Source: Bacteroides ihuae
GTDB lineage: Bacteria > Bacteroidota > Bacteroidia > Bacteroidales > Bacteroidaceae
Direction of reading: 5' to 3'
Length of the DNA: 64,000 bases
Assembly (NCBI RefSeq): GCF_900104585.1
Contig: NZ_FNVX01000006.1
Span: 930,001 to 994,000 of the forward strand
Shown here: in pieces, positions 15,171-24,570 of the stretch
How the letters are laid out: each line of letters begins with the position of its first letter
Position numbering within the stretch: position 1 is the first letter of the stretch
Made by a program: the position numbers and the translations under genes
The notes under the pieces: generated by a model
What the model saw: the letters and a program-made list of their open reading frames with translations, nothing else
What the model was told of the DNA's origin: nothing
Database searches by the model: none

Positions 15171-17477
15171 ATGAAAAAGATTACAATAATTTTCTTCAGC
15201 TTACTCTATGTGGCCATTTCTGCATTAGCAGATAACCCTGAGTTAAAAGCTTCGGATGCCAATGTATATGGACACGTTATAAATAAGGACACGAAAAAAC
15301 ATTTATCTTTCATCAACGTGGTACTGAAAGGTACCACTATCGGTACCGTAACCGATGAGTCGGGACATTACTTCCTCAAGAACCTTCCTGAAGGGACTTT
15401 TACAGTCGAAGCCAGCGCAGTAGGCTACAAATCAACTTCTAACCAAGTGGTGCTTAAAAAAGGGAAAAGCATAGAGCTCAACATGGAGATTGGAGAGGAC
15501 ATGGTGGCACTAGAAGGGGTGGTGGTTTCTGCCAACCGCAACGCTACCATTCGACGCCTGGCTCCTGCTCTGGTGAGCGTACTCGACACGAAGTTGTTTG
15601 AATCGACCAACGCGCAGTGTCTGGCTCAGGGATTGAGTTTTCAACCGGGCGTAAGAGTGGAAAACGATTGCCAGAACTGTGGTTTCAATCAAGTTCGTAT
15701 CAATGGACTCGACGGACATTACTCACAGATCCTAATGGATTCACGCCCTATTTTCTCTGCTTTGACCGGAGTGTACGGACTCGAGCAAATCCCGGCCAAC
15801 ATGATAGAACGTGTGGAGGTTATACGCGGGGGAGGCTCGGCACTGTTTGGCTCATCAGCCATTGGCGGAGTAGTCAATGTTATAACGAAAGATCCGGTGC
15901 GCAACTCAGGTGAGCTTTCTCACTCCATCACTTCCATCGGCACGGGCGGAACATTTGATAACAGCACCGCACTGAATGCCTCGTTGGTGACCGAAGATGG
16001 CAAAGCGGGCTTGTATGTGTACGGACAAAGCCGCAATAGATCGGGCTATGACCACAATGGCGATGGGTTTACTGAGCTGCCTCAGCTACGTAACAAAACC
16101 GTAGGAATGCGCTCATTCCTCAAAACAAGTACTTACTCAAAGTTGACACTGGAATATCACGGGATCACGGAGTTCCGCAGAGGAGGCGACCGACTTGATC
16201 GTCCCGCTCATGAGGCTAATATTACCGAACAGGTAGACCATAACATTAACGGAGGGGGAATTAGTTTTGACCTCTTTTCACCGAACAATAAGAGTCGACT
16301 AAACGTCTATTCTTCCTTTCAACATACAGACAGAAAAAGCTATTATGGAAGTAAACAAGACCCAAATGCATATGGCACAACCAAAGACTTGACTTCGGTG
16401 AGTGGTGGTCAGTTTGTATACAACTTTGATGAGTTATTGTTCATGCCTTCCGAGCTGACCGCCGGCGGCGAATTCAATTATGACGGACTAGAAGACGTCT
16501 CTATTGGATATGATCACGACCTTAGTCAGAAGACTCGTATCTGGAGCGGTTTCTTGCAGAATGAATGGAAAAACGAACGTTGGAGTCTGCTGCTTGGCGC
16601 ACGTGTGGACAAGCATAATCTGATTGACCATGCCATTATCAGTCCCAGAGCAACGTTGCGGTTCAACCCCAACAAAAGCATCAACCTACGACTTAATTAT
16701 TCTACAGGATTCCGTGCTCCGCAAGCCTTTGATGAGGATTTACACGTAGCCATCGTAGGAGGTGAGCGTCAGGTCATTCGTCTGGTTGATGGACTTAAAG
16801 AAGAGAAATCGCACAGTTTCAGCCTCTCTGCTGACATGTATCATACTTTTGGAAATGTGCAAACCAACTTATTAATAGAGGGCTTTTACACTGATCTTAG
16901 GGATGTGTTCGCACTAAGAAACATGAATCAAGTCGATGAAAAGGGAAATACGGTGAAAGAACGTTATAACGGCTCGGGTGCCAAAGTCATGGGAGTGAAC
17001 CTAGAGGGAAAAGCTGTGCTTACTTCTTGGCTACAACTGCAAGGCGGACTAACACTTCAGCAAAGCCATTACAAAAAACCGGAGGAATGGAGTGAGGATA
17101 CAAGAGTAAAAACGGAGAAGAAAATGTTTCGCACTCCCAATGCATACAGTTATTTCACCGCATCACTCAATCCGACAAAGAAGCTAACGACCTCTCTATC
17201 AGGAACCTACACTGGTAGCATGTTAGTGCAGCATATGGCTGGTTCGGGCGTTGATATAGATACAGCTAAACGCACACGCGACTTTATCGATATGAACATG
17301 AAGTTGGCTTATAACATTCCGGTAGATCAAGTGACCATACAGATAAACGGCGGTGTGCAGAATATCTTGGAAGCTTACCAGAAAGACTTTGATAAAGGCG
17401 TTGACAGAGATTCTGGCTATATCTATGGTCCCTCAACTCCAAGAAGCTACTTCTTAGGTGCCAAAATCAGCTTCTAA
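15171..17477 (+). CDS. TonB-dependent receptor, probable metal (zinc?) uptake
   Basis: A 768-residue outer-membrane receptor. Residues 1-20 are the signal peptide (FFSLLYVAISALADN). Residues of about 30-115 are a carboxypeptidase-regulatory-like domain (VYGHVINKDTKKHLSFINVVLKG), and residues of about 120-235 are the plug (QGLSFQPGVRVE, IERVEVIRGGGSALFGSSAIGGVVNVIT). The 22-strand barrel follows. The length and the lack of a SusD partner fit metal or siderophore receptors rather than glycan SusC proteins. It follows the histidine-rich gene and the Fur-family operator, so metal uptake under starvation is the best reading. Zinc is favoured by the histidine-rich neighbour, but iron is not excluded. 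Confidence 0.9.
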   Translation: MKKITIIFFSLLYVAISALADNPELKASDANVYGHVINKDTKKHLSFINVVLKGTTIGTVTDESGHYFLKNLPEGTFTVEASAVGYKSTSNQVVLKKGKSIELNMEIGEDMVALEGVVVSANRNATIRRLAPALVSVLDTKLFESTNAQCLAQGLSFQPGVRVENDCQNCGFNQVRINGLDGHYSQILMDSRPIFSALTGVYGLEQIPANMIERVEVIRGGGSALFGSSAIGGVVNVITKDPVRNSGELSHSITSIGTGGTFDNSTALNASLVTEDGKAGLYVYGQSRNRSGYDHNGDGFTELPQLRNKTVGMRSFLKTSTYSKLTLEYHGITEFRRGGDRLDRPAHEANITEQVDHNINGGGISFDLFSPNNKSRLNVYSSFQHTDRKSYYGSKQDPNAYGTTKDLTSVSGGQFVYNFDELLFMPSELTAGGEFNYDGLEDVSIGYDHDLSQKTRIWSGFLQNEWKNERWSLLLGARVDKHNLIDHAIISPRATLRFNPNKSINLRLNYSTGFRAPQAFDEDLHVAIVGGERQVIRLVDGLKEEKSHSFSLSADMYHTFGNVQTNLLIEGFYTDLRDVFALRNMNQVDEKGNTVKERYNGSGAKVMGVNLEGKAVLTSWLQLQGGLTLQQSHYKKPEEWSEDTRVKTEKKMFRTPNAYSYFTASLNPTKKLTTSLSGTYTGSMLVQHMAGSGVDIDTAKRTRDFIDMNMKLAYNIPVDQVTIQINGGVQNILEAYQKDFDKGVDRDSGYIYGPSTPRSYFLGAKISF

Positions 17478-17572
17478 GAACTAATCACTAACAAATAATT
17501 CCTCTACATCGTATATCGAGAGCAGTCATTCAAAGCAAGAAGCAGCACGATAGATGTATTGAATCTCTATAA

Positions 17573-17620
17573 AGAAGAGCCATCTTGACCCTGTGTATAC
17601 AGGCTAAAGATGGCTCTTCT
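17573..17620. terminator. Bidirectional terminator between TonB receptor and GH3 genes
   Basis: A perfect 14-bp stem (AGAAGAGCCATCTT with AAGATGGCTCTTCT) with a 20-base loop, ending in AAATTT, lies between the convergent TonB and GH3 stops. Confidence 0.75.
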
Positions 17621-17638
17621 AAATTTGAAAACTGAAGT

Positions 17639-19852
17639 TTACTTCAAGTCAAACGCCACACTGCTTTTTATATCTGCCGAAGAGGCACCGACAAGAGCTT
17701 CAAATCGTCCGGGTTCAGCTACCCATTGATGCTTAGCATCGTCGAAGAAGCTAAGGGCATCTTTAGTAATGCTGAAAGTTACCACTTTCTCTTCTCCGGC
17801 TGCAAGTTTGACTTTGCTGAATCCTTTAAGTTCCTTCACAGGACGTGGCAGAGAGGATTTCTTATCGCTGATGTAGAGCTGAACCACTTCCTGACCTTCA
17901 CGGCTACCTGTATTCTTCACCGTTACACTGAAAGTGATGCTTTCATCGGCAGTCATCACCTTCTTATCGGCTGTTACTTTACCGTACGCAAAGGTGGTGT
18001 AGCTCAGTCCGTGACCAAAAGCAAAGAGAGGTTTTGACTTCTTCTGCTTATCGGCCCAACGATAGCCCACAAAGACGCCTTCGTTATACTTCACATTGAT
18101 GCTGTCTCCGGGATGTTCGCCAAGGGCATGTGCACCGTTATCTTCTAACCGTACCGGGAAGGTAAACGGAAGTTTGCCCGACGGATTGACATCGCCAAAC
18201 AGCACAGAAGCGAGGGCATTGCCGGCTTCGGTACCGCTATACCATGTCTCCACGATAGAGGGAACATCTTTCACCCATGGCATGGCCACAGCATTGCCGG
18301 TAACCAGTACCACTACCGTGTTCGGATTCGCCTTTACCAGTTCGGAGATGAGTTTGTCCTGACCATAAGGCAAGCCCAATGAGCTACGGTCATTTCCTTC
18401 ACAGTCCTGCCCATCATTCTTATTCAGTCCGCCCACGAAGAACACCACATCAGCTTCTTTGGCCGCATTCACCGCATCGGCACGCAACTTGTCGAAATCA
18501 ATCACTTTTTCTTCTGCTTTGGCACCTTTCTTATCCTGTTCTGCTACTGCGGGAGAAGCATATCCGGGCATGTACATCACATTGGCAGCACTACCCACAC
18601 GAGCTTCAATACCTGCCAGCGGAGAGATTTCGTACTTCGCCTTCAGTGAGGAAGATCCGCCACCAATAGTCATACGCTTCACAGCATTCTCGCCCACCAC
18701 GAGTATTCTTTTTGTCTTAGCAGGATCCACAGGCAACAGGTTGCCACGATTCTGCAACAACACGATGCCTTCTTGCGCAATGGTTCGTCCGGCCAAGGCA
18801 TGTTCTTCCGTTCCAAAGGAACCGTAAGGACGATCTTTGGCCATGTTGGTGCGGAACACCAAGCGAAGAATGCGACGCACTTTGTCATTCAGTTCCTTAT
18901 CCGTTACCTCGCCACTCTTAAGCAACTCAAGATAAGGGTCAGCCAAGTAATAATAATCGTACGCATTGCTCTTACCCCACGTCATCCCGTTAGTCCAACT
19001 GCCAAACTCCATGTCGAGTCCGTTGAAAATGGCCTGTTTAGTGTCGTGCACCCCACCCCAGTCGGATATCACCACACCATCAAAACCCCATTCACCTTTC
19101 AGAATATCATTCAGCAGATACTGGTTGTGACAGCAATGTTCGTTTTTATATTGGTTGTACGAACCCATGATGGCCCAAGCGTGTCCCTCTTCCACCGCAG
19201 CCTTGAAGGCAGGCAGATAGATTTCATACAGCGCACGGTCATCTACTTCCACGTTGATGTGTCCGCGATATATCTCCTGATTATTGAGCGCATAGTGCTT
19301 TACGCAAGCAGCCACACCATTCTTCTGCACCTCACGAATGTAGGGAACCACCATCTTAGAAGCCAAGAAAGGATCCTCACCCATATATTCAAAGTTTCGG
19401 CCGTTGAGCGGTGTGCGATAGATGTTCACACCCGGTCCCAGAAGCACGTTCTTATTGCGATAACGGGCCTCTTCACCGATACTTTTGCCATAAAGAGCAG
19501 CCATATCCGTGTTCCACGTAGCAGCCAACGCAGTAAGTGCGGGAAAGGCAATGCACGAATCATTCGTCCAGCTGGCACCATACCATTCATCCCACAACAC
19601 TTCCGCACGAATGCCGTGCGGGCCGTCCGTCATCCAGTTCTCGGGGATCCCTAAGCGGGGAACACCCGGGGAACTGAACTTAGACTGCGCATGGGTCATG
19701 GCGACCTTCTCTTCCAGCGTCATACGCTTCAACGCATCTTCCACTCTCTCTTCGATGGGTTTGGACGCATCCAGATACACCTGCTTCTGCTGCTGCGCAA
19801 AAAGCGGCAATGCAGTGAAGGATGCAGTCACCAAAATACTTTTTAACTTCAT
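17639..19852 (-). CDS. Glycoside hydrolase family 3 beta-glucosidase
   Basis: A 737-residue exported enzyme. Residues 1-20 are a signal peptide (ILVTASFTALPLFAQ), so it is probably periplasmic. The family 3 N-terminal barrel covers about 30-340, with nucleophile Asp264 in VVISDWGG and Lys185-His186 in VKHYALNNQE. The C-terminal domain follows to about 600 and a fibronectin-III-like domain (SITFSVTVKNTGSREGQEVVQLY) closes the protein. It would cut short beta-glucan oligosaccharides to glucose. It is the last gene of the locus after the surface lipoprotein, GH30, SusD and SusC genes, matching the GH3 of the B. thetaiotaomicron beta-1,6-glucan locus. Confidence 0.93.
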   Translation of the reverse strand: MKLKSILVTASFTALPLFAQQQKQVYLDASKPIEERVEDALKRMTLEEKVAMTHAQSKFSSPGVPRLGIPENWMTDGPHGIRAEVLWDEWYGASWTNDSCIAFPALTALAATWNTDMAALYGKSIGEEARYRNKNVLLGPGVNIYRTPLNGRNFEYMGEDPFLASKMVVPYIREVQKNGVAACVKHYALNNQEIYRGHINVEVDDRALYEIYLPAFKAAVEEGHAWAIMGSYNQYKNEHCCHNQYLLNDILKGEWGFDGVVISDWGGVHDTKQAIFNGLDMEFGSWTNGMTWGKSNAYDYYYLADPYLELLKSGEVTDKELNDKVRRILRLVFRTNMAKDRPYGSFGTEEHALAGRTIAQEGIVLLQNRGNLLPVDPAKTKRILVVGENAVKRMTIGGGSSSLKAKYEISPLAGIEARVGSAANVMYMPGYASPAVAEQDKKGAKAEEKVIDFDKLRADAVNAAKEADVVFFVGGLNKNDGQDCEGNDRSSLGLPYGQDKLISELVKANPNTVVVLVTGNAVAMPWVKDVPSIVETWYSGTEAGNALASVLFGDVNPSGKLPFTFPVRLEDNGAHALGEHPGDSINVKYNEGVFVGYRWADKQKKSKPLFAFGHGLSYTTFAYGKVTADKKVMTADESITFSVTVKNTGSREGQEVVQLYISDKKSSLPRPVKELKGFSKVKLAAGEEKVVTFSITKDALSFFDDAKHQWVAEPGRFEALVGASSADIKSSVAFDLK

Positions 19853-20173
19853 ACTAATTACTATTTTACTAATTACTTACTATTGAAAAACAAGAAGGGT
19901 ACACAAGCGATAAAACGACAAAGGAAGTAGCAATCTTACCGCTCATTCCATGCGCCATTTATTCGATAAAATGGCCATTTTTATCGTTTGTACGCTCTGC
20001 GCCGATAAATGTAAGCAATTGCTTTAGTGAAACGGCTACAGACAAGTCTTCTCACTAAAGCAATTTGATTTTATCAAGAAATCATTTCAATTTTAGACTC
20101 ACCATGTACAAAGATATCCTCCGACTATGGCTATTCAACCAATCAACCTGATTCCTGAGCGCTATCCCGAATG
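19853..20173. other. 321-base gap with hairpins between GH3 and glycan-binding genes
   Basis: No gene. It holds a 14-bp perfect stem (20017-20030 with 20052-20065) that probably folds in the PUL transcript after the lipoprotein gene. It also holds a short palindrome, AAAATGGCCATTTT, near 19970-19983. These may slow or process transcription before GH3. Confidence 0.55.
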
Positions 20174-21499
20174 TTATTTTTTAGTCACCGTAAGAACGGC
20201 TTTACTGATACCTGCGGTTACGTCGATCGTAAACACGTAGGTTGCACCCGCTTCGAGCGATTTGCCGGTCACAATGCCCAAGTTACCACCATCGCGCCCA
20301 TTAGTGCCATCGCCTACAAAAATTACATCGCTTGTGGTAGAAAGTGTTGTGGCTCCATATTCACCTCCCCAATCTTTTTGATGGAAGAATTTGAAGTTGA
20401 TATCACTCGCATTCACCGATGTTCCGGCTACAACCGTCACTTGATATTTCTTAGCTTCATGCTGCACCATGCAAAGAGCCTTACCCGGATTCCAGCTCAC
20501 CTGATTACCTGCAACAGTGGGTTTACCGATACCGTCACCAATGATCCAGATCGCTCCGGTACCGTCTGCTTGCAGGGTAGCGGTATTACCATCTTTGAGA
20601 GCCTCAACACTAAAGTAATTGAACTTAAAGTTGGCTATGATGCGATAGCTTCCGCCAATAGGCAATAACTCTAATTTCCCATCGGTGCCGCGCACAAAGA
20701 AGTCGGGATCTATCCACCATTGATCATAATTCGGGAAGCCGGAAAGTTCCAGTTTCTGTCCTTGCGTCAGGGTGAGATCTACTTTATAGTTATCATCATC
20801 AATCATCTGCATTTCTTTGCCGCCTACCAACAATTTAATGAATGGAGCTGCCGCATAAGTCAGGGTATTGAAATTGATCGTGTATTCGCCTGCACTTGAA
20901 CTAGAGAAACTGATAGGCGTTGTAGTTCCCTGGGTGATGGCTCCACTATCCCATCCGAAGCTTATTTCATTACCTTGGGCAGAAGCTTTGGGCGACTTGA
21001 TATACCCTTTTACCTTCTGCGGAAAGGTACCCGTAAGTTCATACTGATACAAACCTGTTCGTTCCATGCGATACTCTTTATCCGTAGTGACAAAGGTAAG
21101 ATAAGCAAAGTCCGGACGAGTAAGAGCAACCTCATACTCCTTCTCGGTGATGGTGAAATGAATGTTCTGCAAAACCAATTTCAAAGTAGCCTTCCCATTG
21201 GGAATGTTGGCATAATAAGGAACATAAATCTTCCCACTGTAATCGGCAGTGGTTTTGGTACGAATAACAGTTTCGGAAACCTTCTCTTCACCATAGTAAA
21301 GTTGGGCTTTCAAGGTAGAAAGGGGTACATCAGCATCGGAAACAGCGACAGTAAACGCCAGACTATCTCCAAACATTGCACTGCCAAAGGTGGTCTTAGA
21401 GTCTATAACCGGATTACCGGGCACAGCTTCATCGTCGTCGCAAGAATTGAGCAACAGAACACTTGCCAATGCAAACAAAATATATTTTAAGTTCTTCAT
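20174..21499 (-). CDS. SusE/F-position surface glycan-binding lipoprotein
   Basis: A 441-residue lipoprotein with the lipobox LLLNSC (Cys20) followed by acidic DDDEA, the Bacteroidetes surface-export signal. The body looks like tandem beta-sandwich domains (about 35-120, 120-240 and 240-441), as in SusE/SusF-type binding proteins. Its place after GH30 matches the surface glycan-binding protein of the beta-1,6-glucan locus of B. thetaiotaomicron. It would hold glucan at the cell surface. Binding specificity is inferred from context only, and I am not sure of the Pfam name (DUF5121-type is possible). Confidence 0.8.
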   Translation of the reverse strand: MKNLKYILFALASVLLLNSCDDDEAVPGNPVIDSKTTFGSAMFGDSLAFTVAVSDADVPLSTLKAQLYYGEEKVSETVIRTKTTADYSGKIYVPYYANIPNGKATLKLVLQNIHFTITEKEYEVALTRPDFAYLTFVTTDKEYRMERTGLYQYELTGTFPQKVKGYIKSPKASAQGNEISFGWDSGAITQGTTTPISFSSSSAGEYTINFNTLTYAAAPFIKLLVGGKEMQMIDDDNYKVDLTLTQGQKLELSGFPNYDQWWIDPDFFVRGTDGKLELLPIGGSYRIIANFKFNYFSVEALKDGNTATLQADGTGAIWIIGDGIGKPTVAGNQVSWNPGKALCMVQHEAKKYQVTVVAGTSVNASDINFKFFHQKDWGGEYGATTLSTTSDVIFVGDGTNGRDGGNLGIVTGKSLEAGATYVFTIDVTAGISKAVLTVTKK

Positions 21500-21522
21500 G
21501 ATCCATTAAATTTAATAATTAA

Positions 21523-23016
21523 CTATTTTTTCCAGCGATACGAAGCCACAGCTTTGGCGGGAACTTCGTATGCAAAATGATGATTGCCATCGTTCAACGT
21601 AATCGTTTTGGCTTGGGTGGTGTTATTCAGCAACACAAAAGCATAGGTTCCATCGGTGTTTTCAAAAGCCGAATAGGTAATGCCACTAGCCGAATATCCT
21701 TTGGTACCAATACGAACTGCTCCCGGTTTCACAACAGAAGACAGATGACCAATGATGTAATAGTGAGAGTTACGGGTGATGGTTTTATAATCGCTCTTAC
21801 TGATATCTACCGCACCGTAACAGGTGGTGCAACCTCCTTCACGATTAGGACCTCGATCCGTATCAAGCATCAGGTTCCATACCATGACGGCCTTACACCA
21901 GTTATTCACCGTGCCCAACGCCACATCTTCCATATCATCCATCAAACGTGTGGAGAGATTGCGACCATCATTCCACATACCAATGGATGTTTCGGTAAAG
22001 ATCAATTCTTTGTCAGGGCGTTTGCCATACACATCGTTCAGTTCAGCGCGATCTCCTCCGTAGTTGTGATAAGCAGCTCCGGCAAGGAAGGCGGCAGCCG
22101 TTTCATCATCATACATCTTCAAAGGATAATCATTCTGATCGGCTACATTGTCATAGTTGTAGTTGTGGTCGAAGGCATAGATCTTTGTAGAGAGTGCAGC
22201 CAACTTAAATTTAGGACCCAACGCATCTCTGACAAAAGCTTGTTCTTCTTTCCATCCCATGAAGAGTGAAGCTGAGTTACCACGGTTCAGCGGCTCGTTC
22301 TGAGGCGTCACCGCATAAATGGAGATGCCTTGTGCCTGAAACGCCTGTACCCATTTCACAAAGTAAGTGGCATAGTCCTGATAATAGATGGGATTGAGCT
22401 GACCGCTCGTCCACGAGTTATAAGGAGCCAAGTCAGTGAGATTGTTCACCTTCATCCACCGCGGAGGGGTCCACGGAGAGCCGAGGATCTTCAACGATGG
22501 ATTGATGGCCAAAATCTCTTTCAGCACAGGGATGACATACTGTGTCTCCTCGTTCTGCAAGGCAAAGTTTGCTATACCCGGAGTGTCACAACAGCTATAT
22601 TCACTCAACGAGAAGTCCGAACATCCGATGGAAATGCGCACATAGCTGTAACCCATACCTTCCTCGTTGGAGAACGTTCCTTTGAGGAATTTCGCCCGAT
22701 TCTCAGCCGTCATCTTCAGCAGGTTATAACAGGTAGAGCCGGTTATAGCTGCTCCGAAACCATCCATTGACTGATAGCGCACAGTGGGGTCGAGCGTGAC
22801 GGTAGTGGGAGACATATTAGACTTCTCACTAAAATCGGCCGTCTTCTTTGCAAAGTCCTGCGAACGGTTATTGGTGGTGACGTAGATCGCTACGTCACCT
22901 TTTGTTTCACCACCCGTTCCGGGATCAATTGGCTGATCAGCGGGTGTGTCGCTGCCACAGGCCACAAGCACCACAGGAAGACTTAGCAAGCTCTTTAAAA
23001 GGCTTTTGATATTCAT
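21523..23016 (-). CDS. Glycoside hydrolase family 30, probable endo-beta-1,6-glucanase
   Basis: A 497-residue lipoprotein (lipobox LVAC, Cys20). The GH30 barrel begins near YQSMDGFGAAITGS (81-94). The acid/base Glu241 is in TPQNEP and the nucleophile Glu342 in IFTETSIGMW. A side beta domain fills the C-terminus (about 410-497). The lipid anchor suggests action on the cell surface. The layout fits the GH30 subfamily 3 enzymes that cut beta-1,6-glucan of fungal cell walls, and the neighbours match the known beta-1,6-glucan locus. Substrate specificity is inferred. Confidence 0.9.
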   Translation of the reverse strand: MNIKSLLKSLLSLPVVLVACGSDTPADQPIDPGTGGETKGDVAIYVTTNNRSQDFAKKTADFSEKSNMSPTTVTLDPTVRYQSMDGFGAAITGSTCYNLLKMTAENRAKFLKGTFSNEEGMGYSYVRISIGCSDFSLSEYSCCDTPGIANFALQNEETQYVIPVLKEILAINPSLKILGSPWTPPRWMKVNNLTDLAPYNSWTSGQLNPIYYQDYATYFVKWVQAFQAQGISIYAVTPQNEPLNRGNSASLFMGWKEEQAFVRDALGPKFKLAALSTKIYAFDHNYNYDNVADQNDYPLKMYDDETAAAFLAGAAYHNYGGDRAELNDVYGKRPDKELIFTETSIGMWNDGRNLSTRLMDDMEDVALGTVNNWCKAVMVWNLMLDTDRGPNREGGCTTCYGAVDISKSDYKTITRNSHYYIIGHLSSVVKPGAVRIGTKGYSASGITYSAFENTDGTYAFVLLNNTTQAKTITLNDGNHHFAYEVPAKAVASYRWKK

Positions 23017-23037
23017 TCTATATTAAGTTTCTTTAGA

Positions 23038-24570
23038 TTAATATCCAATGTTTTGTACCAAATTGGGATTCATATCTATCACAGCCTGCGGAATTGGTAG
23101 TTTGTAAGAGTTTTCATCAAACACTCTCATTCTACTCTTACGTCCGCTATCTTTGGCATACACAGCATTCATCACCTCTTCTACTTTACCCAGTCGACAA
23201 AGGTCGAACCAACGCTGACCTTCAAAAGCCAGTTCCAAACGACGTTCTTTGAGCAATGCAGCAAGCATATTCTCTTTGGAAGAAGTGGTGGATGACGGTA
23301 GCGGATCCAATCCGACACGGTTGCGGATGATGTTAATGATGGTTGCAGCCGCACCAAGATCCGGTGTTGTCCCCATGATGAGTGCTTCCGCTTTGAGCAA
23401 CAGAATATCCGCTAATCTCAACTTGATGATGTTGCTATGACTGGAGCGACATTTGTACATAAAGGGGTAATTGCTTGAGGGGTAGTAATTACTCCATGCA
23501 GCCTCGTAATAAACAATAGACTGATTGTAGCGCACCACATCTCCTTCATCCTGATAAGCCTTGATGAGATCACGAGAAGGAGTGACCCATTTAGACCAAG
23601 TAAAATTCTCATCCCAATTAGATACATTGCGCCCAAACATCCAACTCACCCAGTTGCCGCTACCTACGGGATATTGCAGTTCCAGAATGGATTCGGAAGT
23701 ATTACGCACTTTGCAGTCCGTATTATCAGCATTCATCCCAAAGAGGTCTTCATAATCTCCTACCAGCGTAAATCCATCTTTCACCAAATCATCGCAGTAC
23801 TTAATCACCTTAGTGTAATCGCGCATAGGCTTCTCAGCATACACCTTGGCTAGCAAAGCACGAGCAACAGACTTAGTAAGGCGTGTTTTATCCGACGGAT
23901 TATTGTCGGGAGCCGAAACAAGCGCTTCCGTGAGATCTTTCACGATCTGCGCATAGATCTCTTCGACTGTGGCTTGTTTGGGGTAATAAAGAGGATATAT
24001 CTCATTAATATTTTCTGCAGTAATATTGCCTGCAATGGTGGTGATCAAAGGTATAGCTCCAAAAATACGAGTCATATCAAAAAGAATCATTCCACGGTAA
24101 ATCTTTGCCTCAGCCTTCCATTGATCACGTTCAGATTGTGCAAAAGAAACGTCAGGCACACTGTCTACATAATAAGTGATTTTGTTAGCAGTAGCAATAT
24201 CCGTAAGGTATTGTTTCCAGTCACGAGTAAGTACACTGTTAGCCCCATCAATGGAATTATTCTCGAAAGGAACCACTTCAGCTCCGGTAGAGCCTCCGTA
24301 AGCATTGTCGGAATGAGCCTCAGCCAGAAGCATTTGATCCATATACCAATGTTCTTGGTTATCACGCATGCGAGAATACATGCCCTCGTACTGAGTAAGC
24401 ATCTCGGCACGATTCTTAAAGGGAATCCCATCTCCTGATCCACCGGATGTACCGATAGTTACATCCGAATAATCAGATACCGGATTATAATCAAGCGAAC
24501 AAGAGGTCAGTGCCAGAGTAAAGCCCAGCGAACCGATTATAATAGATTTGAGTTTCATACTATTTATCAT
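23038..24570 (-). CDS. SusD-family glycan-binding lipoprotein
   Basis: A 510-residue RagB/SusD protein with the lipobox LALTSC (Cys23 or 24 depending on start) and the usual order: an N-terminal SusD-like region (YNPVSDYSDVT..., DQMLLAEAHSDNAYGG), TPR-like helices (KAEAKIYRGMILFDMTRIFG), and the C-terminal block RRLELAFEGQRWFDLCRLG. It forms the lid over the SusC transporter in the outer membrane and captures the oligosaccharide. The gene follows susC with no gap (stop of susC at 24571). Confidence 0.95.
   Translation of the reverse strand: MINSMKLKSIIIGSLGFTLALTSCSLDYNPVSDYSDVTIGTSGGSGDGIPFKNRAEMLTQYEGMYSRMRDNQEHWYMDQMLLAEAHSDNAYGGSTGAEVVPFENNSIDGANSVLTRDWKQYLTDIATANKITYYVDSVPDVSFAQSERDQWKAEAKIYRGMILFDMTRIFGAIPLITTIAGNITAENINEIYPLYYPKQATVEEIYAQIVKDLTEALVSAPDNNPSDKTRLTKSVARALLAKVYAEKPMRDYTKVIKYCDDLVKDGFTLVGDYEDLFGMNADNTDCKVRNTSESILELQYPVGSGNWVSWMFGRNVSNWDENFTWSKWVTPSRDLIKAYQDEGDVVRYNQSIVYYEAAWSNYYPSSNYPFMYKCRSSHSNIIKLRLADILLLKAEALIMGTTPDLGAAATIINIIRNRVGLDPLPSSTTSSKENMLAALLKERRLELAFEGQRWFDLCRLGKVEEVMNAVYAKDSGRKSRMRVFDENSYKLPIPQAVIDMNPNLVQNIGY

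Noticed and set aside
18773-19654. 293-codon frame on the + strand
   Set aside because: It is antisense to GH3. Long shadow frames are common opposite GC-rich codons, and no motif is seen.
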